Source: an uncultured Lachnospiraceae bacterium
Lineage (GTDB): Bacteria; Bacillota; Clostridia; Lachnospirales; Lachnospiraceae
DNA: 37,222 bases
Direction: 5' to 3'
Assembly (NCBI GenBank): GCA_902786205.1
Contig: CADABQ010000046.1
Span: forward strand, 1-37,222
Below, in pieces: positions 24,981 through 32,786 of the stretch (its first letter is position 1; every line of letters starts with the position of its first letter). Made by a program: the position numbers and the translations under genes. The notes below the pieces were generated by a model. The model had not been told where the DNA came from. It searched no databases and saw nothing but the letters and a program-made list of their open reading frames with translations.

Positions 24981-25352
24981 ATGAATATAAAGATACAAAG
25001 TAAAAGTGGAATACCAATTTATACTCAGATTGCACAGCAACTAAAGGAAGAGATTATAGCGGGCAATCTGAAAGCAGGAGAACCATTGCCTTCTATTCGA
25101 GGGCTTGCCAGTGATTTGAAAATCAGCGTAATTACAACAAAACGTGCATATGAAGAACTGGAACAGGAAGGTCTGGTGTATTCGGTACCGGGAAAAGGAT
25201 TTTATGTAGATGATCCAGACCTTGCCTATTTAGAAGAAAAAAAGACACTGGGAGTGCAGGAAATCGTAACCGATGCATTGAAACAATGCAAAGCTGCAGG
25301 GCTTAGTAAGGAAGAAGTGATGGATATGGTTTCTATTTTGTGGGAGGAATAG
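24981..25352 (+). CDS. GntR-family regulator, YtrA subfamily
   Basis: A 123-residue regulator with a GntR winged-helix domain (residues 10-75: PIYTQIAQQLKEEIIAGNLKAGEPLPSIRGLASDLKISVITTKRAYEELEQEGLVYSVPGKGFYV). A short helical C-terminus of about 45 residues is typical of the YtrA subgroup. It lies in the middle of the operon, 42 bases after the damaged membrane gene. YtrA proteins repress their own transporter operons and bind inverted repeats near the promoter; the TATATA-rich element at 23510-23543 is the obvious site. The inducer is unknown. Confidence 0.9.
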   Translation: MNIKIQSKSGIPIYTQIAQQLKEEIIAGNLKAGEPLPSIRGLASDLKISVITTKRAYEELEQEGLVYSVPGKGFYVDDPDLAYLEEKKTLGVQEIVTDALKQCKAAGLSKEEVMDMVSILWEE

Positions 25353-25354
25353 GT

Positions 25355-26110
25355 ATGTTTCAGGCAAAAGAGGTTAAATATGAACAGAAAATAAAAGGAA
25401 AAGACAGGGGTTTTCAGTTGAAAAAAGTTTCCTTTTCTATGGAAGATGGATATTTTCTTGCACTTTTAGGAGAAAATGGAGCCGGGAAAAGTACATTATT
25501 ACGAGTGTTAAATGGCATGGTTGAGGCAGAAACAGGGCAGATTTGTATGGATGCATGGTCTGTAAAAGAACATTTAAAAGAATTTCGTGAAGCGGTAGCT
25601 TATGTGGGAGAGGAACCAATCTTTTTTTCTGGCATGACGCTACAGGAGAATATAGAAATTTTGCAACATTGTTATACCGATTTTTCGATGGAATCCTTTC
25701 GAGAATATCTTACATTATTTGAAATTCCAATGGGAAACATGGGAAAACGTATAAGTGAATGTTCTTCTGGAGAGAAAAAGAGGATTGAGCTGGCATTTGC
25801 ATTAGCAAAGAAACCAAAACTGCTGTTATTAGATGAACCAACCGCAAATTTAGACCCTGTATTTCGTACTGATTTTATGGAACTTTTACAGAAAAAAATT
25901 GCAGAAGAGAATATGAGCATTATTTTCTCTACCCATATTCTTGCGGATGTGGAAGATGTTGCAGATTACATTTTACTTTTACAAGAGGGAGAAATGACAG
26001 ACTTTGGAGAAAAAGATGCGATACTTGATAAATACGGGATGGAAGAGTTAAGACAGTTGATTGGAGGCAGGGAAGATGGAAAGAAATGTAGCGAAAAAAT
26101 GGAAAGATAG
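25355..26110 (+). CDS. ABC transporter ATPase, second of the Ytr-like operon
   Basis: A 251-residue ATPase with Walker A GENGAGKST, Walker B LLLLDEPTANLD and H-loop IIFSTHI. The signature is CSSGEKKRIELAFAL, that is SSGE in place of SGGQ, a form seen in some ABC-2 ATPases. The start is the ATG at 25355, with GGGAGGAA at 25342-25349; the in-frame GTG at 25340 has nothing suitable. It starts two bases after the GntR stop and overlaps the following membrane gene by 35 bases. It probably couples to the downstream membrane protein, which would make a second ATPase/permease pair in the operon. Confidence 0.85.
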   Translation: MFQAKEVKYEQKIKGKDRGFQLKKVSFSMEDGYFLALLGENGAGKSTLLRVLNGMVEAETGQICMDAWSVKEHLKEFREAVAYVGEEPIFFSGMTLQENIEILQHCYTDFSMESFREYLTLFEIPMGNMGKRISECSSGEKKRIELAFALAKKPKLLLLDEPTANLDPVFRTDFMELLQKKIAEENMSIIFSTHILADVEDVADYILLLQEGEMTDFGEKDAILDKYGMEELRQLIGGREDGKKCSEKMER

Positions 26111-27362
26111 GGGCGTATATTTTTCAAAATGGCAAAAGAGTATGCTTGTCGCATATGTAGCGATTTATTTTCTGGCTTATATTTGGGCGATAAATCTAAC
26201 CGTAACAGTATCGGTGCTTTCCCTTTTTACTGTCTTTGCCACCTATTTGCTTGGCAGCATATGTAATTGTTGGTGCAATCAATATTTGTATTATGAAAAA
26301 AGAGAAAGGAATGGAGTAGTAGAACGAAAGCCCGTTGTAGAAATTTTGAAAGCGCATCCTTTCGATGCAGACACTTATTTTGATGCAATCCGAGAAAAAA
26401 TATGGTACATTTCTGTTTTGGCATTGCTATTAAATATAGTTTTTATGTCCGCAGTGGGATTTTTAAAAGATATTGTGCAAGAAAAAAATATAACAGCGAT
26501 TGTGGTTTCTTTCTTGCTTCTACTTATGGTTCAATTAGGGATGCCATATGGAATTTGGTATTTAAAGAAAAAAGAGTTTGTGCAGGTTCAATATGGGAAA
26601 AGGGGGATTTTTTCGGGAAAACTATATGCTGTTTTAAAAACTATTCTGTGGATATTTGCAAGGGTGTTGGATTTGTTAATTCTTTTGATTGTGGGGGTAG
26701 TACTTGCAATCATATTGCCAGCGATGGTAAACACTTGTCTTGATCTTGTACCAATGCCTAATGATGTGATTATGAACCAAGGCAGGCAGGGGCTACTAGG
26801 AACGATTGCAGTTATGATTGGCTACGTGGTGCTTCTTGCTGTGCAATTAGGAGGTGTATTCCCAAAAAGAGAGGTAAAGAAAAAAACAAAGAGAATGTTG
26901 ACGTTTGGTTTCGTACTTTTGCTTCTTGTTCCATTGCTATGGGAAACGTATAACCATACGGACTTTTATGAAGACAAGGCGGTAGCATATCATTTCTTTC
27001 AAAAGAAGGAATATGTGTTTTCTCAGGGGGAGAAGTTCGAAGTATATTATGATTCAAAAGGGGAACAACCACAAATACGTTTGTTTTTTGCGGATGGAAC
27101 CATACTTTCTACACAATCGACTACGCAAAGTGCAACGGATGCATTTGAGCAGGCATATACGTGGAATTGTAATTGGTTATTAGCAATTGCTAAAAAATGT
27201 AAGGATGGAAATCTGGAAGGGAAGATCATAGATGCAGACCGAATTGAAAATGCACTGATAAAGTATGATCATAAGGAAGAATTGAATGCTTGGTTTGCTT
27301 TGCGAGAGCTAGTAAAAGAAGATAATCGTATAGAAAAAATAGATAAAAAGACATCGACTTGA
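26076..27362 (+). CDS. Polytopic membrane protein, probable ABC permease
   Basis: A 428-residue protein with about seven hydrophobic helices between residues 25 and 300, including MLVAYVAIYFLAYIWAI, IWYISVLALLLNIVFMSAVGFL and DLLILLIVGVVLAIILPAMV. An extracytoplasmic C-terminal domain of about 130 residues then follows (ETYNHTDFYEDKAVAYHFFQ onward). I do not recognise a catalytic motif. The ATG at 26076 is chosen with GGAGGCAGGG upstream. The gene overlaps the preceding ATPase gene, so it is most likely the permease for that ATPase. A duplicated-gene origin is not obvious. Confidence 0.6.
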   Translation: MERNVAKKWKDRGVYFSKWQKSMLVAYVAIYFLAYIWAINLTVTVSVLSLFTVFATYLLGSICNCWCNQYLYYEKRERNGVVERKPVVEILKAHPFDADTYFDAIREKIWYISVLALLLNIVFMSAVGFLKDIVQEKNITAIVVSFLLLLMVQLGMPYGIWYLKKKEFVQVQYGKRGIFSGKLYAVLKTILWIFARVLDLLILLIVGVVLAIILPAMVNTCLDLVPMPNDVIMNQGRQGLLGTIAVMIGYVVLLAVQLGGVFPKREVKKKTKRMLTFGFVLLLLVPLLWETYNHTDFYEDKAVAYHFFQKKEYVFSQGEKFEVYYDSKGEQPQIRLFFADGTILSTQSTTQSATDAFEQAYTWNCNWLLAIAKKCKDGNLEGKIIDADRIENALIKYDHKEELNAWFALRELVKEDNRIEKIDKKTST

Positions 27363-27407
27363 CGAAAAAAAGAATTGTGGTATAATTGAAATAGTTTACT
27401 AGCGAAC
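27359..27407 (+). promoter_or_regulatory. Promoter and operator of the second MarR gene
   Basis: TTGACG (27359-27364), a 16-base spacer and TATAAT (27381-27386) form a strong promoter. The operator-like GTTTACTAGCGAAC at 27394-27407 covers the expected transcription start. It differs from the perfect inverted repeat GTTCACTAATGAAC (27905-27918) at three of fourteen bases. Confidence 0.75.
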
Positions 27408-27421
27408 TAATTGGAGGAATT

Positions 27422-27850
27422 ATGGATGTAAATGATGTGGTGCAACCCAGTGTACTTATAAAAAAGTTATTAGAGAAGAAAATTGCACCGATTATGAAAG
27501 AGTATGATTTGCGTATAGTGGAATTGGATATTTTGTTTTTTTTATCCAAGGATGAACATTTGGATACAGCGAAAGAAATTATGCAAAAAAAGCATTTATC
27601 AAAAGCACATATTTCTAAGTCAATCGATAATTTAAAAAAACGAAATCTGATCCGCATATCAGAGGATGCACAAGATCACAGAATATTGCACATTTCCTTA
27701 GATGAAAGTGCATATGAAGTGGTGGATAAAGTAATGAAGGTCTATACAGAGTGCTTACAGACCATACATAAAGGGATTACAGAGGAAGAATGGGAAACTG
27801 TGCATAGAGTGCTTCACAAAATGTTACAAAACATTGAGGAGGCAATCTGA
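27422..27850 (+). CDS. MarR-family regulator upstream of citrate synthase
   Basis: A 142-residue MarR-type protein. The DNA-binding part is LDTAKEIMQKKHLSKAHISKSIDNLKKRNLIRISEDAQDHRILHISL, about residues 48-100, with the wing EDAQDHR. The flanking helices form the usual dimer interface. TTGGAGGAA supports the start at 27422. It is followed by a terminator and then citrate synthase. Near-identical operator-like sequences occur in its own promoter and just upstream of citrate synthase, so it is probably an autoregulator that also controls that gene. The ligand cannot be guessed. Confidence 0.83.
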   Translation: MDVNDVVQPSVLIKKLLEKKIAPIMKEYDLRIVELDILFFLSKDEHLDTAKEIMQKKHLSKAHISKSIDNLKKRNLIRISEDAQDHRILHISLDESAYEVVDKVMKVYTECLQTIHKGITEEEWETVHRVLHKMLQNIEEAI

Positions 27851-27851
27851 C

Positions 27852-27894
27852 AAAATATATGTAACTGTTCGGAAAAGGCAGTTACATATATTTT
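27852..27894 (+). terminator. Terminator after the second MarR gene
   Basis: A 16-base stem pairs AAAATATATGTAACTG (27852-27867) with CAGTTACATATATTTT (27879-27894), with an 11-base loop. The stem is perfect but AT-rich at its base and the T-run is inside the arm, so it could act in either direction. Confidence 0.65.
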
Positions 27895-27904
27895 AAAAAA
27901 AATA

Positions 27905-27918
27905 GTTCACTAATGAAC
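27905..27918. promoter_or_regulatory. Operator-like inverted repeat before citrate synthase
   Basis: GTTCA-CTAA-TGAAC is a perfect inverted repeat 55 bases before the citrate synthase start. A possible -10 (TATTAT at 27943-27948) lies downstream, but there is no good -35. The repeat sits in that position, so the MarR protein could block or assist polymerase. Confidence 0.65.
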
Positions 27919-27973
27919 AAAATAAGAAAGAAAAAGAATGGGTATTATAACAGAATGAAAGAGAGGTAGTAGA

Positions 27974-29320
27974 ATGGAAAAAATAACTTCATATACGAAA
28001 AAGCAGGCGGCAATTTGTGAGAAAAATGATAGCATTAACAAAGAATTATATTCGGAATACGGTGTAAAAAAAGGATTAAGAGATGAGCAGGGACAGGGTG
28101 TTCTGACAGGACTTACAAATATTTCATCGATTAAGGCATTTGACAATGTAGATGGGAAAAAGGTAGCTTGTGACGGAGAATTGTTATATCGTGGTTATGA
28201 TGTAAAAGAATTGATTTATGGATGTAGAAAAGAGAAATATATTTTTGAAGAAGGAGCATATCTATTGTTGTTTGGTGAATTGCCAAATAAGGAGCAGTTA
28301 AAGGAGTTTCGTAAATACTTGTCAGAAAGCATGAAATTACCTACAAACTTCACCAGAGATGTTATTATGAAAGCGCCTAGTGCAGATATTATGAATTCTA
28401 TGACAAGAAGTATTTTGACATTGGCATCTTATGATGAAAAAGTAGATAATCTGGATATTGATAATGTGCTTCGACAAAGTATGATGTTAATTAGTACATT
28501 TCCGATGTTGGCGGTATATGGGTATCATGCATATAACCATTATGAAAACGATGATAGTATGTATATCCATAGACCGGATGAAAACTTATCTATAGCAGAG
28601 AATTTTCTTCGCCTATTGCGTCCGAATATGCAATACACAGAGTTAGAGGCAAAAGTATTAGATGTTGCTCTGCTTCTTCATATGGAACATGGAGGCGGAA
28701 ATAACTCAACCTTTACCACCAGAGTTGTTACTTCTTCTGGCTCTGACACCTATTCAGCCATTGCAGCAGCTATGTCATCATTGAAAGGAAAAAAACATGG
28801 TGGTGCAAATCTAATGGTAATGAAAATGATGGACGATATTCGAGCACATGTATCCGATTATCATGATCAGGAGGAAATCGCACATTATCTTATAAAAATT
28901 TTGCGTGGAGAGGCCTTTGATAAAAAAGGATTGATTTATGGAATGGGACATGCGGTATACTCTTTATCTGATCCACGAGAGGTAGTATTTAAAAGTTTTG
29001 TGGAACAGCTTGCAAATGAAAAGCATTTGGCAGACGATATGGCATTATATAATAATATTGAAATGCTTGCACCAAAGCTTATTGCAGAGGAGCGAAAAAT
29101 ATTTAAGGGTGTCAGCCCGAATGTAGATTTTTATAGTGGATTTGTGTATGATATGCTTGGTATCCCAAGAGAACTGTACACACCATTATTTGCAATTGCA
29201 AGAATTGTGGGCTGGAGTGCACATCGAATTGAAGAACTGATTACAACAGATAAGATTATTCGCCCGGCATATAAAAGTTTGGCAGAAAAAAAGGAATACA
29301 TTAATAGAGAAAATCGATAA
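27974..29320 (+). CDS. gltA: Citrate synthase
   Basis: A 448-residue citrate synthase, which condenses acetyl-CoA and oxaloacetate to citrate. Conserved active-site segments are LLHMEHGGGNNSTFTTR, KGKKHGGANLMVM, GMGHAVYSLSDPR (with the catalytic His of that block), NVDFYSGFVYDMLGIP (with the catalytic Asp) and ARIVGWSAHRIEE. The N-terminal region of about 60 residues is longer than in short type II enzymes, a form found in many Clostridia. The gene stands alone, with no aconitase or isocitrate dehydrogenase nearby. It is the likely target of the adjacent MarR regulator. The gene symbol is by function; some strains call it citZ. Confidence 0.93.
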   Translation: MEKITSYTKKQAAICEKNDSINKELYSEYGVKKGLRDEQGQGVLTGLTNISSIKAFDNVDGKKVACDGELLYRGYDVKELIYGCRKEKYIFEEGAYLLLFGELPNKEQLKEFRKYLSESMKLPTNFTRDVIMKAPSADIMNSMTRSILTLASYDEKVDNLDIDNVLRQSMMLISTFPMLAVYGYHAYNHYENDDSMYIHRPDENLSIAENFLRLLRPNMQYTELEAKVLDVALLLHMEHGGGNNSTFTTRVVTSSGSDTYSAIAAAMSSLKGKKHGGANLMVMKMMDDIRAHVSDYHDQEEIAHYLIKILRGEAFDKKGLIYGMGHAVYSLSDPREVVFKSFVEQLANEKHLADDMALYNNIEMLAPKLIAEERKIFKGVSPNVDFYSGFVYDMLGIPRELYTPLFAIARIVGWSAHRIEELITTDKIIRPAYKSLAEKKEYINRENR

Positions 29321-29327
29321 GGATAAT

Positions 29328-29377
29328 AAAGAAATCATTCTTTCAACTTCCATGGTTGTTAGAATGATTTCTTTTTT
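29328..29377 (+). terminator. Terminator after citrate synthase
   Basis: AAAGAAATCATTCT (29328-29341) pairs perfectly with AGAATGATTTCTTT (29361-29374), with AAC and GTT pairing inside the loop. A T-run ends at 29377. Confidence 0.88.
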
Positions 29378-29475
29378 ACTCTATAGGAAAAATTTTACTA
29401 TAAAGTAAAACGCTCCGCGAGATGTTGGACTTGTCCGCTTTGTTTTTTACATAAGTAACGGGTAAAAGAAAAATG

Positions 29476-29517
29476 TTAGCCAACAGACTTGACGAGTGCT
29501 AAAATGAGTGGTATAAC
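29476..29517 (+). promoter_or_regulatory. CIRCE-like operator and promoter of lon
   Basis: TTAGCCAAC (29476-29484), nine bases, then GAGTGCTAA (29494-29502) match the architecture of CIRCE (TTAGCACTC-N9-GAGTGCTAA). The right arm is perfect and the left arm has six matches of nine. A promoter, TTGACG (29489-29494) and TATAAC (29512-29517) with 17-base spacing, overlaps the operator. This predicts repression of lon by HrcA. Confidence 0.7.
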
Positions 29518-29582
29518 TAAATTATTGGAAGAGTGTCAGAGTAAATCATCTAAGAATGTTTATATAAAAGGAGGAATAGGTT

Positions 29583-31850
29583 ATGGTTACGAGGATTATA
29601 TATAACTTAATGCTGTTGCCAGGAGTAAAATACTATTTTAATAAGGATTTGTTTTATGTAGAAGGAAATGCCTTGGAAAATGGAGAGGAAATCCTATTCC
29701 TGCTTCAAAAAGAAGAAAAGAAAAAAGAAGAATTAAAGGTAGAGGATTTCTTACCTATCGCAGCAATTGGAGAAAAGAAAAGAGAAACCGAAGATGAAAA
29801 TGTGGAAATTTTAATTCGAGACCGCGTGAGAATAACAGCACTTTACCACGAAGATGGAACGTGGACAGCTGATTATGAACCTTGTGCAGAAGTGTTGGAT
29901 TTTACGGAAGAAGAGAAAAAGGTACTTTACAAGGATGTACAGGAAGAATTTTTGAAATTTATGCGTAACTTTCAATGGGATATTCGTACAGCAGCCTATT
30001 TAATGCATATTGATACACTTCCACAATTTATTTGTGCGGTTGCACCATATTTGAATATCAGTTGGGAAGATAAATATGCAGTAATTGAAAAAGATTCTGT
30101 GAAAGAACGCTATCAAAAAATGAAGGATATTATATATGAATTTATTGCATTATATGAAGTAGGGGAAGAAGCAGAAAACAAACAAAAGGAGACACAGGAG
30201 ACCGCCTATAAAGAAATTGCCATAAAAAAGCAGATGGAAGTGTTGCAGAATCAATTAGATGAAATGCATCCAGAAAATATGACGGACATTCGCCGATTTG
30301 AAAAAAAGATTAAAGAATCGGGAATGAATGAGGAGGCCAAGAAAGAGGCGGAAAAAGTTTTAAACCGTATGAAACAGGAGGAAAAAGACGGTCACGAATA
30401 CGGTATGCTTTATGAATATCTTGATTTTCTTACGACACTTTCTTGGAAGAAAGCACCTGCTACGGAAATTGATCTAAATAAGGCAGAAGAAATCTTAAAT
30501 GAAAATCATTATGGTTTAAAGAAGGTAAAGGATCGTATCATTGAACAACTTGCAGTTATGGCTTTAAATAAAAAGCAATCTGGTTCTATTTTGCTGTTTG
30601 TGGGAGCACCTGGTACAGGTAAGACCAGTATTGGACAAAGTATAGCCAAAGCACTGGGAAGAGAATATGTGCGTATCAGCCTTGGTGGTGTTCGCGATGA
30701 GGCAGAGATTCGAGGACATCGTAGAACTTATGTGGGAGCTATGCCGGGAAGAATTATGGAGGGCATGAAACGTTGTGGAGTGCAAAACCCTGTTATGGTA
30801 TTAGACGAAGTGGACAAGCTGGTAAAAGAGTATGGTGGTGATCCGGCAAGTGCTTTATTGGAAGTGTTGGATCCAGAGCAAAATGCTACTTTTACAGACC
30901 ATTATATGAATGTTCCGTATGATTTATCTGATGTGTTGTTTGTCTGTACGGCAAATACGGTGGATACCATTCCAGAACCATTACTAAATCGTATGGAAGT
31001 GATTTCCTTTTCCGGTTACACTCCATTGGAGAAGTTCCAGATTGCCAAAAAGCATTTGCTTCCAAAAGCAATGAAACGAATGGGAATTACTGCAAGTCGT
31101 ATGAAGGTTACAGATGAAGCTTTAAAGAAAATAATTGATGGATATACTGCTGAGGCGGGGGTTCGAGGATTGAAGAAACAGTTGGATACTCTTTGCCGAC
31201 ATGCAGCAGTAAAATTAGTGAAAGGCGAGCAAAAAACATTTACGGTGAATGAAAAGAAGCTGGAAGAATTTTTGGGCGGAAAACCACGAAGTCATGAATC
31301 ACTAGGCAAAGAAACCAAACCTGGAATTGTGACTGGGCTTGCTTGGACACAGGCAGGTGGAGAAATTTTGTTTATTGAAACCGCCTTTACAAAAGGAGAT
31401 GGAAAGGTAGAAATAACCGGACAGCTTGGTGAAGTGATGCAAGAATCTGCAAAGATTGCTACCAGTCTGGTAAAAATAATGTATCCAGAATTAGCAGATA
31501 AATTTAAAGAGAACGATTTGCACATTCATGTGCCAGAGGGAGCAGTACCAAAGGATGGACCATCTGCAGGTATTACGTTGGTAACTGCATTAAGTTCACT
31601 GGTAACTGGAAAGGCAGTTAATCCTAAAATTGCTATGACAGGGGAGGTATCTCTTCGTGGATATGTTATGCCAATAGGTGGACTTCCAGAAAAGTTAATG
31701 GCAGCAGAACGGGCAGGCGTAAAAACGGTATTAATACCAAAAGAAAATGAAAAGGATTTGGATGATGTTGCAGATGAAATAAAAGAGCAACTAAAGATTA
31801 TTCCAATTGAGAAAATAGAAGATGCTTTGAAGATTGCATTTGCACAATAA
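29583..31850 (+). CDS. lon: Lon protease
   Basis: A 755-residue ATP-dependent serine protease that degrades misfolded and regulatory proteins in the cytoplasm. The N-terminal substrate-binding domain (about residues 1-200) diverges from standard LonA and is somewhat short. The AAA+ domain has Walker A GAPGTGKT from residue 341, Walker B VMVLDEVDKL near 405 and the usual sensor segments. The protease domain has the catalytic pair Ser661 (KDGPSAGIT) and Lys704 (GLPEKLMAAERAG), 43 residues apart as in E. coli Lon. GGAGGAATAGGTT precedes the ATG at 29583. Expression is probably heat-controlled through the CIRCE-like site. Confidence 0.95.
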   Translation: MVTRIIYNLMLLPGVKYYFNKDLFYVEGNALENGEEILFLLQKEEKKKEELKVEDFLPIAAIGEKKRETEDENVEILIRDRVRITALYHEDGTWTADYEPCAEVLDFTEEEKKVLYKDVQEEFLKFMRNFQWDIRTAAYLMHIDTLPQFICAVAPYLNISWEDKYAVIEKDSVKERYQKMKDIIYEFIALYEVGEEAENKQKETQETAYKEIAIKKQMEVLQNQLDEMHPENMTDIRRFEKKIKESGMNEEAKKEAEKVLNRMKQEEKDGHEYGMLYEYLDFLTTLSWKKAPATEIDLNKAEEILNENHYGLKKVKDRIIEQLAVMALNKKQSGSILLFVGAPGTGKTSIGQSIAKALGREYVRISLGGVRDEAEIRGHRRTYVGAMPGRIMEGMKRCGVQNPVMVLDEVDKLVKEYGGDPASALLEVLDPEQNATFTDHYMNVPYDLSDVLFVCTANTVDTIPEPLLNRMEVISFSGYTPLEKFQIAKKHLLPKAMKRMGITASRMKVTDEALKKIIDGYTAEAGVRGLKKQLDTLCRHAAVKLVKGEQKTFTVNEKKLEEFLGGKPRSHESLGKETKPGIVTGLAWTQAGGEILFIETAFTKGDGKVEITGQLGEVMQESAKIATSLVKIMYPELADKFKENDLHIHVPEGAVPKDGPSAGITLVTALSSLVTGKAVNPKIAMTGEVSLRGYVMPIGGLPEKLMAAERAGVKTVLIPKENEKDLDDVADEIKEQLKIIPIEKIEDALKIAFAQ

Positions 31851-31881
31851 GGAGCAGACTAAAAAAAGAATAAAGAATACG

Positions 31882-31930
31882 AAAAGGTGAAGTAGGTTCT
31901 TCAAGTAGGAGGGAACTACTTCACCTTTTG
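31882..31930 (+). terminator. Terminator after lon
   Basis: AAAAGGTGAAGTAG (31882-31895) pairs with CTACTTCACCTTTT (31916-31929), with GTTC/GAA extending the stem inward. The 3' arm ends in T residues. Confidence 0.82.
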
Positions 31931-31957
31931 TTTGAAAGAAACGGAATTTAACACGAT

Positions 31958-31990
31958 CAAGTAGCAGAGCGGATTGCAAATATCCGCTTG
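31958..31990. repeat. Dispersed short repeat, copy 2
   Basis: The core GCGGATTGCAAATATCCGC closely matches the copy at 17829-17861. Here GCGG and CCGC, flanked by TCAAG and TTGA, form the inverted arms. The unit lies between the lon terminator and the next promoter. Confidence 0.55.
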
Positions 31991-31999
31991 ACCTGACAC

Positions 32000-32046
32000 T
32001 TGCTATTTCATTTTACTGTGTTATAATATGTTAGCGATAGCTAACA
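32000..32046 (+). promoter_or_regulatory. Promoter and palindromic operator of the second exporter
   Basis: TTGCTA (32000-32005), a 16-base spacer and TATAAT (32022-32027) precede the ATPase gene. A perfect inverted repeat, TGTTAGC-GATA-GCTAACA (32029-32046), lies at the expected transcription start. No regulator gene is adjacent, so the cognate repressor is probably encoded elsewhere. Confidence 0.65.
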
Positions 32047-32087
32047 AAAGTGAAAGCTGAAATGTTAAGGAAACAGGAGAAAATAAT

Positions 32088-32786
32088 ATGCTAGTAGAAT
32101 TTCGGGATGTTGTCAAAACCTATGGAACTGGAGAAGGGTTACAGATGGCGGTGGATCATGTAAATTTTGAAATAGAAGAGGGAGAGTTTGTAGTTATTCT
32201 GGGACAGTCAGGTGCTGGAAAATCTACGGTACTGAATATGCTAGGGGGGATGGATCAGCCAACCGAGGGAACGATTCTTGTGGCAGGACAAAAAGTGTCA
32301 GAAATGAATGACAAGCAGCTTAGTACATATCGCGCAGATATTATTGGATTTATCTTTCAGTTTTATAATTTGTTGCCAAGTCTTACCGCATATGAAAATA
32401 TTGCATTGACAAAAAGTATTGTTAAAAATGCGAGGGATGCAGATGAATTGTTGCATTTAGTAGGACTGGATCATTGTAGAGATAAATTCCCTTCACAGAT
32501 GTCTGGTGGAGAACAGCAGAGAGTTTCCATTGCCAGAGCGTTTGCAAAAAATCCTAAAATTTTATTGGGAGATGAACCGACAGGTGCACTTGATTCAGAA
32601 ACTGGAGTTATGGTATTGGAATTGCTTCAGGAGTTGTGCAAAAAAGAGGGAAAGACGGTGATTTTAGTTACCCATAATGCAGATATTGCAAAATGTGCTG
32701 ACAGAGTCATTCGCATGAAAAATGGAAAGATAAAGGAAAACACAGTAAATAAAAATCCATTGCCTGTAAAGGAGGTGGATTGGTAA
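32088..32786 (+). CDS. ABC exporter ATPase, MacB/LolD-like
   Basis: A 232-residue ATPase with Walker [11 protein letters not shown]-loop [11 protein letters not shown], signature [15 protein letters not shown], Walker [14 protein letters not shown] and H-loop ILVTHN. It belongs to the same clade as the ATPase at 12179 but is not a close copy: SGGEQQ replaces SGGQQQ and the regulation differs. The AACAGGAG site supports ATG 32088. Its stop codon overlaps the permease start (TAATG). It should work with the downstream permease as an exporter or membrane-stress pump of unknown substrate. Confidence 0.9.
   Translation: MLVEFRDVVKTYGTGEGLQMAVDHVNFEIEEGEFVVILGQSGAGKSTVLNMLGGMDQPTEGTILVAGQKVSEMNDKQLSTYRADIIGFIFQFYNLLPSLTAYENIALTKSIVKNARDADELLHLVGLDHCRDKFPSQMSGGEQQRVSIARAFAKNPKILLGDEPTGALDSETGVMVLELLQELCKKEGKTVILVTHNADIAKCADRVIRMKNGKIKENTVNKNPLPVKEVDW

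Noticed and set aside
29393..29450. A structured RNA between citrate synthase and lon
   Set aside because: TTTTACT/AGTAAAA and GGAC/GTCC inverted repeats are present, but they are short and have no conserved family pattern that I recognise.
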